Positions 1 to 7,795 of a stretch of DNA of 64,000 nucleotides are shown piece after piece. The stretch's first letter is position 1. Each line of letters begins with the position of its first letter. A program made the translations under genes and the position numbers. The stretch spans positions 1 to 64,000 of the forward strand of contig NZ_JAQSDK010000028.1 of NCBI RefSeq assembly GCF_029945885.1, given 5' to 3'. The notes beneath the pieces were generated by a model, which worked only from the letters and a program-made list of their open reading frames with translations, did not search any database and was not told the DNA's origin. The stretch comes from Brevundimonas sp. (GTDB lineage: Bacteria; Pseudomonadota; Alphaproteobacteria; Caulobacterales; Caulobacteraceae).

Positions 1-553
1 GCAGCTTGCCGTAGCGCTGGTGCGCGCTCCACCAGGCGTCGACCGTGCCGGGCACATTGACGGTGACGGCGCCGTATTTGGGCAGGAAGCCGTCGACGGC
101 CTTCGACCGCGCCGTGTCCAGCGACAGGCCGCGTGGACTGTTGCCCGAGCCGTTGAGTCCGACCACCTTCCGCTGCGCCGGGTCCCACAGCATGCAGAAG
201 GCGTCGCCGCCGATGCCGTTGGCCGTCGGCTCCAGAAAGCCCAGGGCCGCATTGATGGCGATGGCCGCGTCAATGGCCGAGCCCCCGCGCCTCAGGGTGT
301 CGATCCCGATCAGGGTCGCGCGCGGATGGGCGGTGGCGGCCGCCCCATGCGCGCCCCAGACCGTCGAACGCCCGACGAACTGCAGGCCGCTGTTGCGATT
401 CCCGGGCCCGACCCCGGCATAGGGGTCGACGGACGGGGCATTTTGAACGGCGGGGCGGGTGGCGGCGGCCTGAACCGCTGCGGCATTGGCGACGCCGGCG
501 CCGGCGAGGATGGCCCCGGCGGGCAGGGTCGAGAGAAAGGTGCGGCGACGCAT
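1..553 (-). CDS. ggt: Gamma-glutamyltransferase, N-terminal part (cut by window edge)
   Basis: This is the first 184 codons of a gamma-glutamyltranspeptidase, which cleaves and transfers the gamma-glutamyl group of glutathione in the periplasm. The N-terminus reads MRRRTFLSTLPAGAILAG, a likely Tat signal (RRRTFL) followed by an Ala-rich cleavage region. The mature part has the family's early block: HPRATLIGIDTLRRGGSAIDAAIA (in part), then a segment with NGIGGDAF, LNGSG and a DAWW stretch. The catalytic Thr that starts the small subunit lies beyond the window. The start at 553 is the only Met that gives a full signal peptide. The gene is transcribed out of the window, divergent from the small gene at 687. 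Assignment rests on recognised family blocks; the subfamily cannot be judged from a fragment. Confidence 0.88.
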   Translation of the reverse strand, partial: MRRRTFLSTLPAGAILAGAGVANAAAVQAAATRPAVQNAPSVDPYAGVGPGNRNSGLQFVGRSTVWGAHGAAATAHPRATLIGIDTLRRGGSAIDAAIAINAALGFLEPTANGIGGDAFCMLWDPAQRKVVGLNGSGNSPRGLSLDTARSKAVDGFLPKYGAVTVNVPGTVDAWWSAHQRYGKL

Positions 554-686
554 GGGCAAACTCCTGTCGGGTACGAGGGAGCCTAACCCGTTCGCGTCCG
601 GTGGGAAGACGAAACCCGACGAAAGCGCTCACCCCGTGACAGACTTCGCGACCTCGAGTAGGCTGGTGGCACACGGAGAAGTTGTC

Positions 687-1031
687 ATGTTGCCGCTTAT
701 ACTGATGCTGGTTCAGGCTCCAGTCACCACGACCGGGCCTATCCCGCCACCTGCATCCGAAATTCGCGTGCGGGAGATCGACGCCAATGGCCTGACCTTG
801 GCCCGCTGCGATCGCGGCGGATTTCAGCGGATTGACCAGTCGACCGGCGATGTCCGGGATTTGCGGCCCGATCTGACCTACAGGACGGATGGCCAGGTCA
901 GGCACTATCTGTTGCTGGATCGGAGTGTCAGGGGCTGTCCGGCACCGATCTCATATGCGCTTCCGGACCGGCAGGGGGGCTTCATTCGGGAACTGGGAAG
1001 CGCCGCGACGCCAGCCCCGGACCGCGATTAG
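687..1031 (+). CDS. Hypothetical small exported protein
   Basis: A 114-residue protein of unknown function. It starts MLPLILMLVQAPV, a short hydrophobic stretch that may be a signal peptide with cleavage near residue 12, followed by a Pro-rich linker and a compact polar domain with two Cys (in ARCDRGG and VRGCPAP) that could form a disulphide outside the cytoplasm. The start at 687 is chosen because GGAG lies about eight bases upstream and because the hydrophobic segment begins there. It reads towards phoB and its stop overlaps the end of that convergent gene by four bases. I recognise no family. The good ribosome site and consistent codon use argue for a real gene. Confidence 0.6.
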   Translation: MLPLILMLVQAPVTTTGPIPPPASEIRVREIDANGLTLARCDRGGFQRIDQSTGDVRDLRPDLTYRTDGQVRHYLLLDRSVRGCPAPISYALPDRQGGFIRELGSAATPAPDRD

Positions 1032-1717
1032 CCGCCCAGGTCCAGCGAATAGCCTGCCGACCGGACCGTGCGGATCGGATTGACCGTGCCCTCGACGTTC
1101 AGCGCCTTGCGCAGCCGACCGACGTGCACATCCACCGTGCGGGCCTCGACATAGACGTCCGAGCCCCAGACCGCGTCCAGCAACTGCTCGCGGCTGAACA
1201 CCCGGCCCGGATGCTGCATCAGGTGGTCCAGCAGGCGGAACTCGGTCGGGCCGAGGTGGATCTCGTTGCCGGCCCGGCGCACCCTGTGGGCGACGCGGTC
1301 GATGACGATGTCGCCGTGGTTGATCCGGTCGTCGGCCAGGCCGGGCCGGATGCGGCGCAGCACCGCGCGGATGCGGGCGATCAGCTCGATCATCGAGAAC
1401 GGCTTGGTCAGATAGTCATCGGCCCCGGTGTCGAGCCCGCGGATCCGGTCGCTCTCCTCGCCGCGTGCCGTCAGCATGATGATCGGCAGGTTGCGGGTCT
1501 CGGACTTGCCGCGGATTCGCCGGCAGACCTCGATCCCCGACAGGCCCGGCAACATCCAGTCCAGCAGGACCAGGTCCGGCAGCCGCTCGTCGATCTGCAA
1601 CATACCCTCGTCACCGTCCGAGGCGATGACGACACGATAGCCTTCCTTCTCCAGATTGTACTGGAGCAGGGTCGCCAGGGCGTCCTCGTCTTCCATCACA
1701 AGAATATAGGGCTGCAT
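1028..1717 (-). CDS. phoB: Phosphate regulon response regulator PhoB
   Basis: A 229-residue OmpR/PhoB-family regulator. Residues 1-120 are a receiver domain: acidic patch MEDED near residue 9, phospho-acceptor Asp in LLDWMLPG near residue 53, and the conserved Lys in LTKPFS near 105. Residues 130-229 are a winged helix ending in the typical RTVRSAGYSL wing. When phosphorylated by PhoR it binds Pho boxes and switches on phosphate-scavenging genes. It is the last gene of phoR-pstC-pstA-pstB-phoU-phoB, 28 bases behind phoU. A Pho box lies at the head of the pst genes, so the operon is probably autoactivated under phosphate limitation. Confidence 0.95.
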   Translation of the reverse strand: MQPYILVMEDEDALATLLQYNLEKEGYRVVIASDGDEGMLQIDERLPDLVLLDWMLPGLSGIEVCRRIRGKSETRNLPIIMLTARGEESDRIRGLDTGADDYLTKPFSMIELIARIRAVLRRIRPGLADDRINHGDIVIDRVAHRVRRAGNEIHLGPTEFRLLDHLMQHPGRVFSREQLLDAVWGSDVYVEARTVDVHVGRLRKALNVEGTVNPIRTVRSAGYSLDLGG

Positions 1718-1745
1718 GGGTGCGCTCCGGTCTCGGATCGTTCAG

Positions 1746-2474
1746 CTAGTGGGCGTCGGGGTCGGTAGTCGGGGCCGCCGCGTCATCGGGCGTCGGGGTC
1801 CAGCGGGGGCGGTCACCGACGATCTCCTCGCCCGTGATCTCATAGTGGATCGACTCGGCGATATTGGTCGCATGATCGCCGATCCGCTCGAGGTTCTTGG
1901 CGATGAACAGCAGGTGGGTGCAGGCCCCGATCGTGCGCGGATCACCCATCATGTAGGTCAGCAGTTCCCGGAACAGGGCGTTGTAGTGTTCGTCGACCTC
2001 GTCGTCCGTGCCCCAGACCGCCAGGGCCCGGTCGACCTCGCCGGCCGTATAGGCGTCCAGCACATCGCGCAGCCGGGTCGAGACCAGCTTGCCCATCCGC
2101 TCGATCGACCGCGTCAGCGGCTGCATCGGCTCGCCCTCGGCCAGGACCAGGGCGCGTTTGGCGATGTTGCGGCCCAGATCGCCCATCCGTTCCAGATCAA
2201 CGGCCAGCTTCATCGCCGACAGGGTCTTGCGCAGGTCACTGGCCACGGGCTGGCGCAGGGCGATCAGGCGGATGGCCTTTTTCTCGATGTCGCGATGCAT
2301 GGCGTCGAGCCGGGCGTCGCGCTCGACGACCGCCTTGGCCAGGGCGACATCGCGGCGGGCGACCGAGTCGACGGCGTCGGCCACCTGGGCCTCGGCCAGG
2401 CCGCCCATGCGCGCGACCTCGGCGGTGAGCTGGTTCAGCTCGTCCCCATAGGCCTTGACGGTGTGCTGGTTCAT
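1746..2474 (-). CDS. phoU: Phosphate transport regulator PhoU
   Basis: A 242-residue PhoU: two three-helix PhoU repeats with the acidic metal-binding motif type (for example ERMGDLGRNIAKRA near residue 80 and ERIGDHATNIAE near residue 180). PhoU bridges the Pst transporter and PhoR and holds the kinase in the off state when phosphate is plentiful. The start at 2474 gives the typical MNQHTVKAYGDEL opening. A longer open frame continues upstream into pstB but without PhoU homology. It sits 14 bases after pstB and 28 before phoB, so it is clearly in the same transcript. The C-terminal 25 residues after the second repeat are a Pro/Asp/Thr-rich tail. Confidence 0.95.
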   Translation of the reverse strand: MNQHTVKAYGDELNQLTAEVARMGGLAEAQVADAVDSVARRDVALAKAVVERDARLDAMHRDIEKKAIRLIALRQPVASDLRKTLSAMKLAVDLERMGDLGRNIAKRALVLAEGEPMQPLTRSIERMGKLVSTRLRDVLDAYTAGEVDRALAVWGTDDEVDEHYNALFRELLTYMMGDPRTIGACTHLLFIAKNLERIGDHATNIAESIHYEITGEEIVGDRPRWTPTPDDAAAPTTDPDAH

Positions 2475-2488
2475 GACAGTCGTCGATC

Positions 2489-3385
2489 CTAGCCGAATCG
2501 GCCGGTGATATAGTCGAGCGTGCGACGTTCGCGCGGGTTGGTGAAGATGTCCTCGGTCGAGCCGGTCTCGACCAGCCGGCCCATATGGAAGAAGGCCGTG
2601 CGCTGGCTGACGCGCGCCGCCTGGGCCATGGAGTGGGTGACGATGACGATGCAGTAGCGCTCGCGCAGCTCGTCGATCAGCTCCTCGATCTTGGCCGTGG
2701 CGATCGGATCCAGCGCCGAGCAGGGCTCGTCCATCAGGATCACTTCCGGATTGACCGCGATGGCCCGGGCAATGACCAGACGCTGCTGCTGGCCACCCGA
2801 CAGCCCGGTCCCCGGCGAGTGCAACCGGTCGGCGACCTCTTCCCACAATCCGGCCCGCTTCAGGGAGACCTGGACCACCTCGTCCAGTTCCGCCTTGGTA
2901 CTGGTCAGGCCGTGGATGCGCGGCCCGTAGGCGACGTTTTCATAGATGGTCTTGGGAAAGGGGTTCGGCTTCTGGAACACCATGCCGACCCGCGCGCGCA
3001 ACAGCACCGGGTCGACGGATTTGGCATTGATGTCTTTGCCGTCGATCTCGATCCGTCCGCTCACCTTGCAGCCCGGGATGGTGTCGTTCATGCGGTTCAT
3101 CGTCCGCAGGAAGGTCGACTTGCCACAGCCCGACGGACCGATCAGGGCGGTCACCGTCTTGTCCGGAATATCCAGGCTGACGTCGAACAGGGCCTGTTTG
3201 TCGCCATAGGAGACCGACACGTCGCGGGCAGCGATCTTGGTCGGGCCGACGGGAACGTCGCCGTTCGAGCGCGGCTGCGGCACATTCAGGGCCCGGGAGG
3301 CAGCCGTCCGGGAATCGGCGGGCGCAGAGGCACCGGTCCCCCCGCTCTCACCGCCGTCCGCGGCGCGATAAAAATTGAACTTCAT
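2489..3385 (-). CDS. pstB: Phosphate ABC transporter ATP-binding protein PstB
   Basis: The ATPase of the high-affinity phosphate importer. The 298 residues carry Walker [10 protein letters not shown] (near residue 82), the signature LSGGQQQR, Walker B VILMDEP and the switch His in IVTHSMAQA, with the PstB hallmark [16 protein letters not shown]. The protein is about 45 residues longer than the usual PstB because of a Ser/Ala/Gly-rich N-terminal extension before the first strand. The start at 3385 gives [12 protein letters not shown]; an internal start is possible but has no better ribosome site. The gene begins four bases after the pstA stop. Confidence 0.95.
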   Translation of the reverse strand: MKFNFYRAADGGESGGTGASAPADSRTAASRALNVPQPRSNGDVPVGPTKIAARDVSVSYGDKQALFDVSLDIPDKTVTALIGPSGCGKSTFLRTMNRMNDTIPGCKVSGRIEIDGKDINAKSVDPVLLRARVGMVFQKPNPFPKTIYENVAYGPRIHGLTSTKAELDEVVQVSLKRAGLWEEVADRLHSPGTGLSGGQQQRLVIARAIAVNPEVILMDEPCSALDPIATAKIEELIDELRERYCIVIVTHSMAQAARVSQRTAFFHMGRLVETGSTEDIFTNPRERRTLDYITGRFG

Positions 3386-3389
3386 AGGC

Positions 3390-4694
3390 TTACCACCGGC
3401 GTTCGAAACGCCGACGCAGCACGATGGCGGCGGCGTTCATGACGATCATGAAGGCGAGGAGCACCAGGATGGCGGCGGCGGTCCGCTCATGGAATGCCCG
3501 CTCCGAAGCATTCTCCCAGATATAGATCAGGGACGGCAGGGCCCCGGTCGGTTGATCGATCCCGGCCGGAATCCCCGGCACAAAGCTGACCATGCCGATC
3601 AGCAGCAGGGGCGCGGTCTCGCCGAGGGCGTGGGCCATCGAGATGATCGCGCCGGTCATCACGCCCGGCATGGCCAGCGGCAATGTATGGTGGAACACCG
3701 TCTGGGTGCGGCTCGCCCCCATGGCCAGGGCGGCCTCGCGGATCGACGGCGGCACCGCCTTCAGCGACGACCGGGTGGCGATGATGATGGTCGGCAGCGC
3801 CATCAGGGCCAGAACCAGACCGCCCACCAGCGGCGAGGACCGCGGCAGGTGCATCCAGTTGATGAACAGCGACAGACCCAGCAGGCCGTAGACGATCGAC
3901 GGCACGGCCGCGAGATTGTTGATATTGACCTCGATCAGATCGGCCAGCCGGTTGCGTGGCGAGAACTCCTCGAGATAGACCGCCGCCCCCACGCCCAGCG
4001 GAATGGCGATCAACGCCGTGACCAGCAGCATCAGGGCCGAACCGATCACCGCACCGGCGACCCCGGCCAGTTCCGGCTGGGTCGAATCCCCGTTGGTGAA
4101 CAGGGCGGTGTTGAAATGGGCCGAGACCACGCCTTCGGCCTTCATCCGGTCCAGCCAGTCCAGCTGCTCATTGCTCAGCCGTCGTTGGGCAGCCGGCGTA
4201 TCCCGGGAAATGGCCCCCTTGAAATACTGATCGGACTGGTCCGACATCGGGGCCGCCACCGGTATCGTCTCGCCGATCAGCCCCGGCTGACGCTGCAACT
4301 GGTCAGCCATCCGGTATTTCAGTTCCGACGAGAACAGCTCGCGCATCTCGCGGGACGCCAGACCCCGGGCGTCATCCTGGATGCCGAACCGGGCCAGGGC
4401 CTGTTCGGCGACCATCTGTTCGAAATTGGTCCCCGCCGGATAGGCGCGGTCGATCCGGGCGGGGTCCATATAGACCGGTACCGTCACCGTATGGGCGTAG
4501 AAGGCCGTGTGGCCCTGTTCGATGATCCGGCCAAGCAACAGCAGCAAAAAGCCGACCGAGACGGCAATCGCCAGCAATCCATAGGTGCGGAACCGGTTTT
4601 CCCGGGCGTAACGGCGCTTCAGGCCCGCCCGCAGACGGTCCACACTCTGGTCGGCTGCCGCCGCCTCGGTGATCCCGGGGGTCGGTTCAGTCAT
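3390..4694 (-). CDS. pstA: Phosphate ABC transporter permease PstA
   Basis: A membrane permease subunit of the Pst importer, 434 residues. One transmembrane helix lies near residues 35-55 ([19 protein letters not shown]), followed by about 150 mostly soluble residues, then the core of five or so helices from residue 210 with the EAA-type loop [20 protein letters not shown] that docks on PstB. Usual PstA proteins are near 290 residues; the extra length is the large loop after the first helix, predicted periplasmic. The start overlaps the pstC stop by eight bases, a sign of translational coupling. Confidence 0.93.
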   Translation of the reverse strand: MTEPTPGITEAAAADQSVDRLRAGLKRRYARENRFRTYGLLAIAVSVGFLLLLLGRIIEQGHTAFYAHTVTVPVYMDPARIDRAYPAGTNFEQMVAEQALARFGIQDDARGLASREMRELFSSELKYRMADQLQRQPGLIGETIPVAAPMSDQSDQYFKGAISRDTPAAQRRLSNEQLDWLDRMKAEGVVSAHFNTALFTNGDSTQPELAGVAGAVIGSALMLLVTALIAIPLGVGAAVYLEEFSPRNRLADLIEVNINNLAAVPSIVYGLLGLSLFINWMHLPRSSPLVGGLVLALMALPTIIIATRSSLKAVPPSIREAALAMGASRTQTVFHHTLPLAMPGVMTGAIISMAHALGETAPLLLIGMVSFVPGIPAGIDQPTGALPSLIYIWENASERAFHERTAAAILVLLAFMIVMNAAAIVLRRRFERRW

Positions 4695-6138
4695 ACTGCT
4701 GCCGATAGGTCTGGACGATGCGCTGGGCGATGATGTTCAGCACCAGGGTCACCAGGAAAAGGGTCAGGCCCAGGCCGAAGGCCGACAGGGTCTTGGGCGT
4801 GTTGAACTCCTGGTCGCCGGTCAGAAGCGTCACGATCTGGACGGTGACCGTGGTGACCGTATCCAGCGGATTGAACGTCAGTTTGGCGGCCAGGCCCGCG
4901 GCCATGGTCACGATCATCGTCTCGCCGATGGCGCGCGACATGGCCAGCAGCATGGCCCCGGCCACACCCGGCAGGGCGGCGGGCAGCAGCACGCGCTTGA
5001 CCGTCTCGGACCGCGTCGCCCCCATCGCATAGGAGCCGTCGCGCAGGCTCTGGGGCACGGCATTGATGATGTCATCGGACAGGGACGAGACGAACGGGAT
5101 CAGCATGATCCCCATCACCGCCCCGGCGACCAGCGCCATCTGGTTCTGCACCAGCATCAGATACTGGCCGATCCCGTCCAGCGGCCCACCGGCCATCTGG
5201 GCCCCGAGGCCGTTGAAGAAGGCGCGGAAGGCCGGTCCCACGGTCAGGGCGGCGAAGAAGCCGTAGACGACGGTCGGAACCCCGGCCAGGATCTCGAGCA
5301 CCGGCTTGATCACAGCCCGCATTGTCGGGCTCGCATATTCCGACAGATAGATGGCCGAGAACAGGCCGACCGGCGCGGCCACCATCATGGCGATGGCCAT
5401 GATCAGGAAGGTGCCGGCGAACAGGGGCAGCGCCCCGAAAGCGCCGGTCGAGCCGATCTGGTCGGCGCGAATGGCCGTCTGCGGACTCCATTTGGTCCCG
5501 AACAGAAAGTCCATCACCGGTACGCTGGAGAAAAAGCGAACGGAATCATACAGCAACGAGGCGATAATCCCGATGGTGGTCAGAACGGCCACCGCCGAAC
5601 AGGCGAACAGCAGGCCGATGATCCAGCCCTCAACCCGGTTGCGGGCCCGCATGCCGGGGCGGATCTGGCTGAAGACGAACAGGCCGCCCAGCAGGGCCGC
5701 CAGCAAGGCACCGACCATGCCCCCGACCTCGAGGGTCAGATGGATGCTCGCCGCGCGTCGCCCTTCCGGCGGAAGCTGCGCGGCCAGCGGGGCCGGCCAG
5801 ATCTGGGCCGCGGGCTCGCCCGCCCCGACCCGGCGCGCATCGGCGAAAAAGGCCTCGCGGCGGAAGGGTTCAAGCTGGGAGACACTGTCCGGCGCGCCGG
5901 CCGACAGCAGCCGGTGTTCGATATCGCCGGAAAACACATTCGCCGCGATCAGCACGACCAGTGCCGGCACCGCCGTCCAGATCAGGGCGTACAACCCGTG
6001 CTGGGACGGGCGCGAATGCGGCGGCAACCCCTCGGCCAGGGCGCGCTCCCCGCGACGACGCGCAAGCGCCCGCGCACCGACATAGGCCGACGCCACGAAC
6101 ACGAACAACAGAGGTAGAAAAAGCCAGCTCATCGACAT
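4687..6138 (-). CDS. pstC: Phosphate ABC transporter permease PstC
   Basis: The second Pst permease, 483 residues against about 320 in Escherichia coli. Helices near residues 3-20, 48-65 and 135-155 precede the conserved core. The core contains AAPVGLFSAIYLSEYAS, ILAGVPTVVYGFF and the EAA loop QSLRDGSYAMGATRSETVKR. The N-terminal third includes a soluble segment of about 70 residues between the second and third helices, not present in enterobacterial PstC. It is the first pst gene after phoR; a Pho box with a well-placed -10 element lies 75-108 bases upstream, so transcription can start here independently of phoR. Confidence 0.94.
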   Translation of the reverse strand: MSMSWLFLPLLFVFVASAYVGARALARRRGERALAEGLPPHSRPSQHGLYALIWTAVPALVVLIAANVFSGDIEHRLLSAGAPDSVSQLEPFRREAFFADARRVGAGEPAAQIWPAPLAAQLPPEGRRAASIHLTLEVGGMVGALLAALLGGLFVFSQIRPGMRARNRVEGWIIGLLFACSAVAVLTTIGIIASLLYDSVRFFSSVPVMDFLFGTKWSPQTAIRADQIGSTGAFGALPLFAGTFLIMAIAMMVAAPVGLFSAIYLSEYASPTMRAVIKPVLEILAGVPTVVYGFFAALTVGPAFRAFFNGLGAQMAGGPLDGIGQYLMLVQNQMALVAGAVMGIMLIPFVSSLSDDIINAVPQSLRDGSYAMGATRSETVKRVLLPAALPGVAGAMLLAMSRAIGETMIVTMAAGLAAKLTFNPLDTVTTVTVQIVTLLTGDQEFNTPKTLSAFGLGLTLFLVTLVLNIIAQRIVQTYRQQYD

Positions 6139-6212
6139 CCGGGGAAGCGAAGAATCACATCCAGTCCGGCACCCGGATCAGACGGGGGGATCAATGCCCG
6201 TGATTGGTTGGC

Positions 6213-6246
6213 GGATTACGACGGCTCCGTGACAGTTCTGTTACGT
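6213..6246 (-). promoter_or_regulatory. Pho box and promoter of pstC
   Basis: On the minus strand two 7-base half-sites, ACGTAAC and CTGTCAC, are separated by four bases, giving the 11-bp repeat expected of a PhoB site (consensus CTGTNAN repeated). Ten bases after the second half-site is TAATCC, the position where PhoB-dependent promoters have their -10 element. The site begins three bases beyond the phoR stop and leaves a leader of about 70 bases before the pstC start. Half-sites occupy 6240-6246 and 6229-6235; the -10 is 6213-6218. Confidence 0.75.
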
Positions 6247-6248
6247 CG

Positions 6249-7637
6249 TCAGCCCCCGGACGCCGCCGGGAAATAGACGGTGAAGCGCGCACCCTGCCCC
6301 GGCGCGCTCTCAACGGTCAGACCACCCCGGTGGCGATTGACGATATGTTTGACGATGGCCAGTCCCAGGCCGGTGCCCGACTTCTCGCCACTCTTCTGTC
6401 CCTCGACCCGATAGAATCGTTCGGTCAGGCGAGGCAGGTGTTCCCGCGCCAGGCCGGGACCATGGTCGCGCACACTGACGGCGGCGTAGCGCATTCCCGG
6501 GACCCGGTCCGGCGTCAACAGTGGCAGACGCGTGGCCCCGTCGCCCCGGCTGCCGCCGGACCATGGGGTCGAGACCTCGTCCAGACTGACGTTCGGACGG
6601 ATGGTGATCTCGACCGTCCCGCCCGTCGGAGAATATTTGATCGCGTTGTCGACGAGATTCTGGACCACCTGGATGATCTCGTCCCGGGTGCCCTGGACCG
6701 GCGCGGCCGGCTGGCCGTTGCCCGCGAGCTGCACGCTCACCTTCCGGTCGTCCGACAGCACGCTCACCGCGTCCACGACATCGCTGCAGACCCGGGACAG
6801 ATCCACCAGCCCCGACGGCGGAATGTGTTCGTTCAGCTCGATCCGGCTCAGGGACAGCAGGTCGGCCACCAGCCGGCTCATCCGGTCGGCCTGGATGGCC
6901 ATGATGTCCAGGAACCGGTCGCGGGCCTTCTCGTCGTCGCGGGCATGACCCTTCAGGGTCTCGATGAAGCCCGACAGGGAGGCCAGAGGGGTACGCAGTT
7001 CGTGGCTGGCGTTGGCCAGGAAGTCGACGCGCATCATCTCCATCCGCCGCACATCCGTATCGTCGTGCAACACCACCAGAGCCTGCGGTTCGCCGTCGCC
7101 GGACGGCAGGGGGCGGATCAGGGCCCGCCAGTGCCGCTCCCGTGACAGATAGTCGGTGGCCCGGGTCACATTGCCGAACAGGGCTTCGTCGACCGCCTCC
7201 AGCACCGTCGGGTCGCGCAGCACCGAAACCAGCAGGGCCCCCTCCCGCTGAATGCGCAGCAGTTCCCGCGCGGCCTGGTTCGCCAGCAAGACCCGCCGGC
7301 CGGCGATATCGTCCGGTTCGCCGCCGGCGATCACCAGCACAGGATCGCTCAGGGCTTCGAACAGCGCATCCAGCAAACGGGTCTCGGCCTCGCCGCCGCC
7401 GTCCCGATCCGCCTCCGGTGCGGCCAGGTCGAACGGGGTCTCAGGGCCCCGTCGGTTGACCCAACCGACCGAGATCGCGACCAGCAGCGCCGCACCGATC
7501 AGCCATCCGGCCAGGGACGGCTGAAGGAAGGCCAGCCCCAGCAGGATGATGATCGGTCCCCCCGCACTGGCGACCACCGTCGGCCAACGCGCGGCGATGG
7601 GGGGCACGACGGGGGATGGCGACAGTTCGTAGGGCAT
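6249..7637 (-). CDS. phoR: Phosphate sensor histidine kinase PhoR
   Basis: A 462-residue sensor kinase. Two closely spaced N-terminal helices (residues 14-55), a PAS-like segment (about 85-190), the dimerisation helix with FLANASHELRTPLASL (phospho-His near residue 222), and an ATPase domain with N box LVDNAIKYSPTGG, G1 DHGPG and G2 GTGLGLAIVK. It phosphorylates PhoB when phosphate is scarce and is held off by PhoU and the Pst complex. The start at 7637 (MPYELSPSP) is preferred; an in-frame start at 7688 would add 17 residues without a good ribosome site. It heads the leftward cluster and is divergent from the hybrid kinase at 7796. Confidence 0.9.
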   Translation of the reverse strand: MPYELSPSPVVPPIAARWPTVVASAGGPIIILLGLAFLQPSLAGWLIGAALLVAISVGWVNRRGPETPFDLAAPEADRDGGGEAETRLLDALFEALSDPVLVIAGGEPDDIAGRRVLLANQAARELLRIQREGALLVSVLRDPTVLEAVDEALFGNVTRATDYLSRERHWRALIRPLPSGDGEPQALVVLHDDTDVRRMEMMRVDFLANASHELRTPLASLSGFIETLKGHARDDEKARDRFLDIMAIQADRMSRLVADLLSLSRIELNEHIPPSGLVDLSRVCSDVVDAVSVLSDDRKVSVQLAGNGQPAAPVQGTRDEIIQVVQNLVDNAIKYSPTGGTVEITIRPNVSLDEVSTPWSGGSRGDGATRLPLLTPDRVPGMRYAAVSVRDHGPGLAREHLPRLTERFYRVEGQKSGEKSGTGLGLAIVKHIVNRHRGGLTVESAPGQGARFTVYFPAASGG

Positions 7638-7795
7638 TCCGTCTCGCAGTCTGCCGGTCCGGTGACCGGAATCAGCATCGAGCACCATCCTTGCACGGAA
7701 ATTGTGACGATGACGCCATGCAGCCGGAGCGCGTGAGCCACCCTTTATTCACGTCTTTCTGCCAGAGATCGGTCAAGGGAAAGATACTTGCGTCC

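Noticed and set aside
1746..2846. PhoU with a 124-residue N-terminal extension
   Set aside because: The extension overlaps pstB out of frame and has no homology; 2474 gives the standard PhoU start.
3375..4733. Long open frame on the plus strand opposite pstA (and similar ones opposite pstC, hutH, ettA, aceA)
   Set aside because: They are mirror frames of strongly conserved genes in GC-rich DNA, with Gln/His/Arg/Gly-rich products, no ribosome sites and no family features.
7690..7735. Pho box upstream of phoR
   Set aside because: CGTCATCGTCAC-like sequence lacks the 11-bp repeat spacing needed for PhoB.
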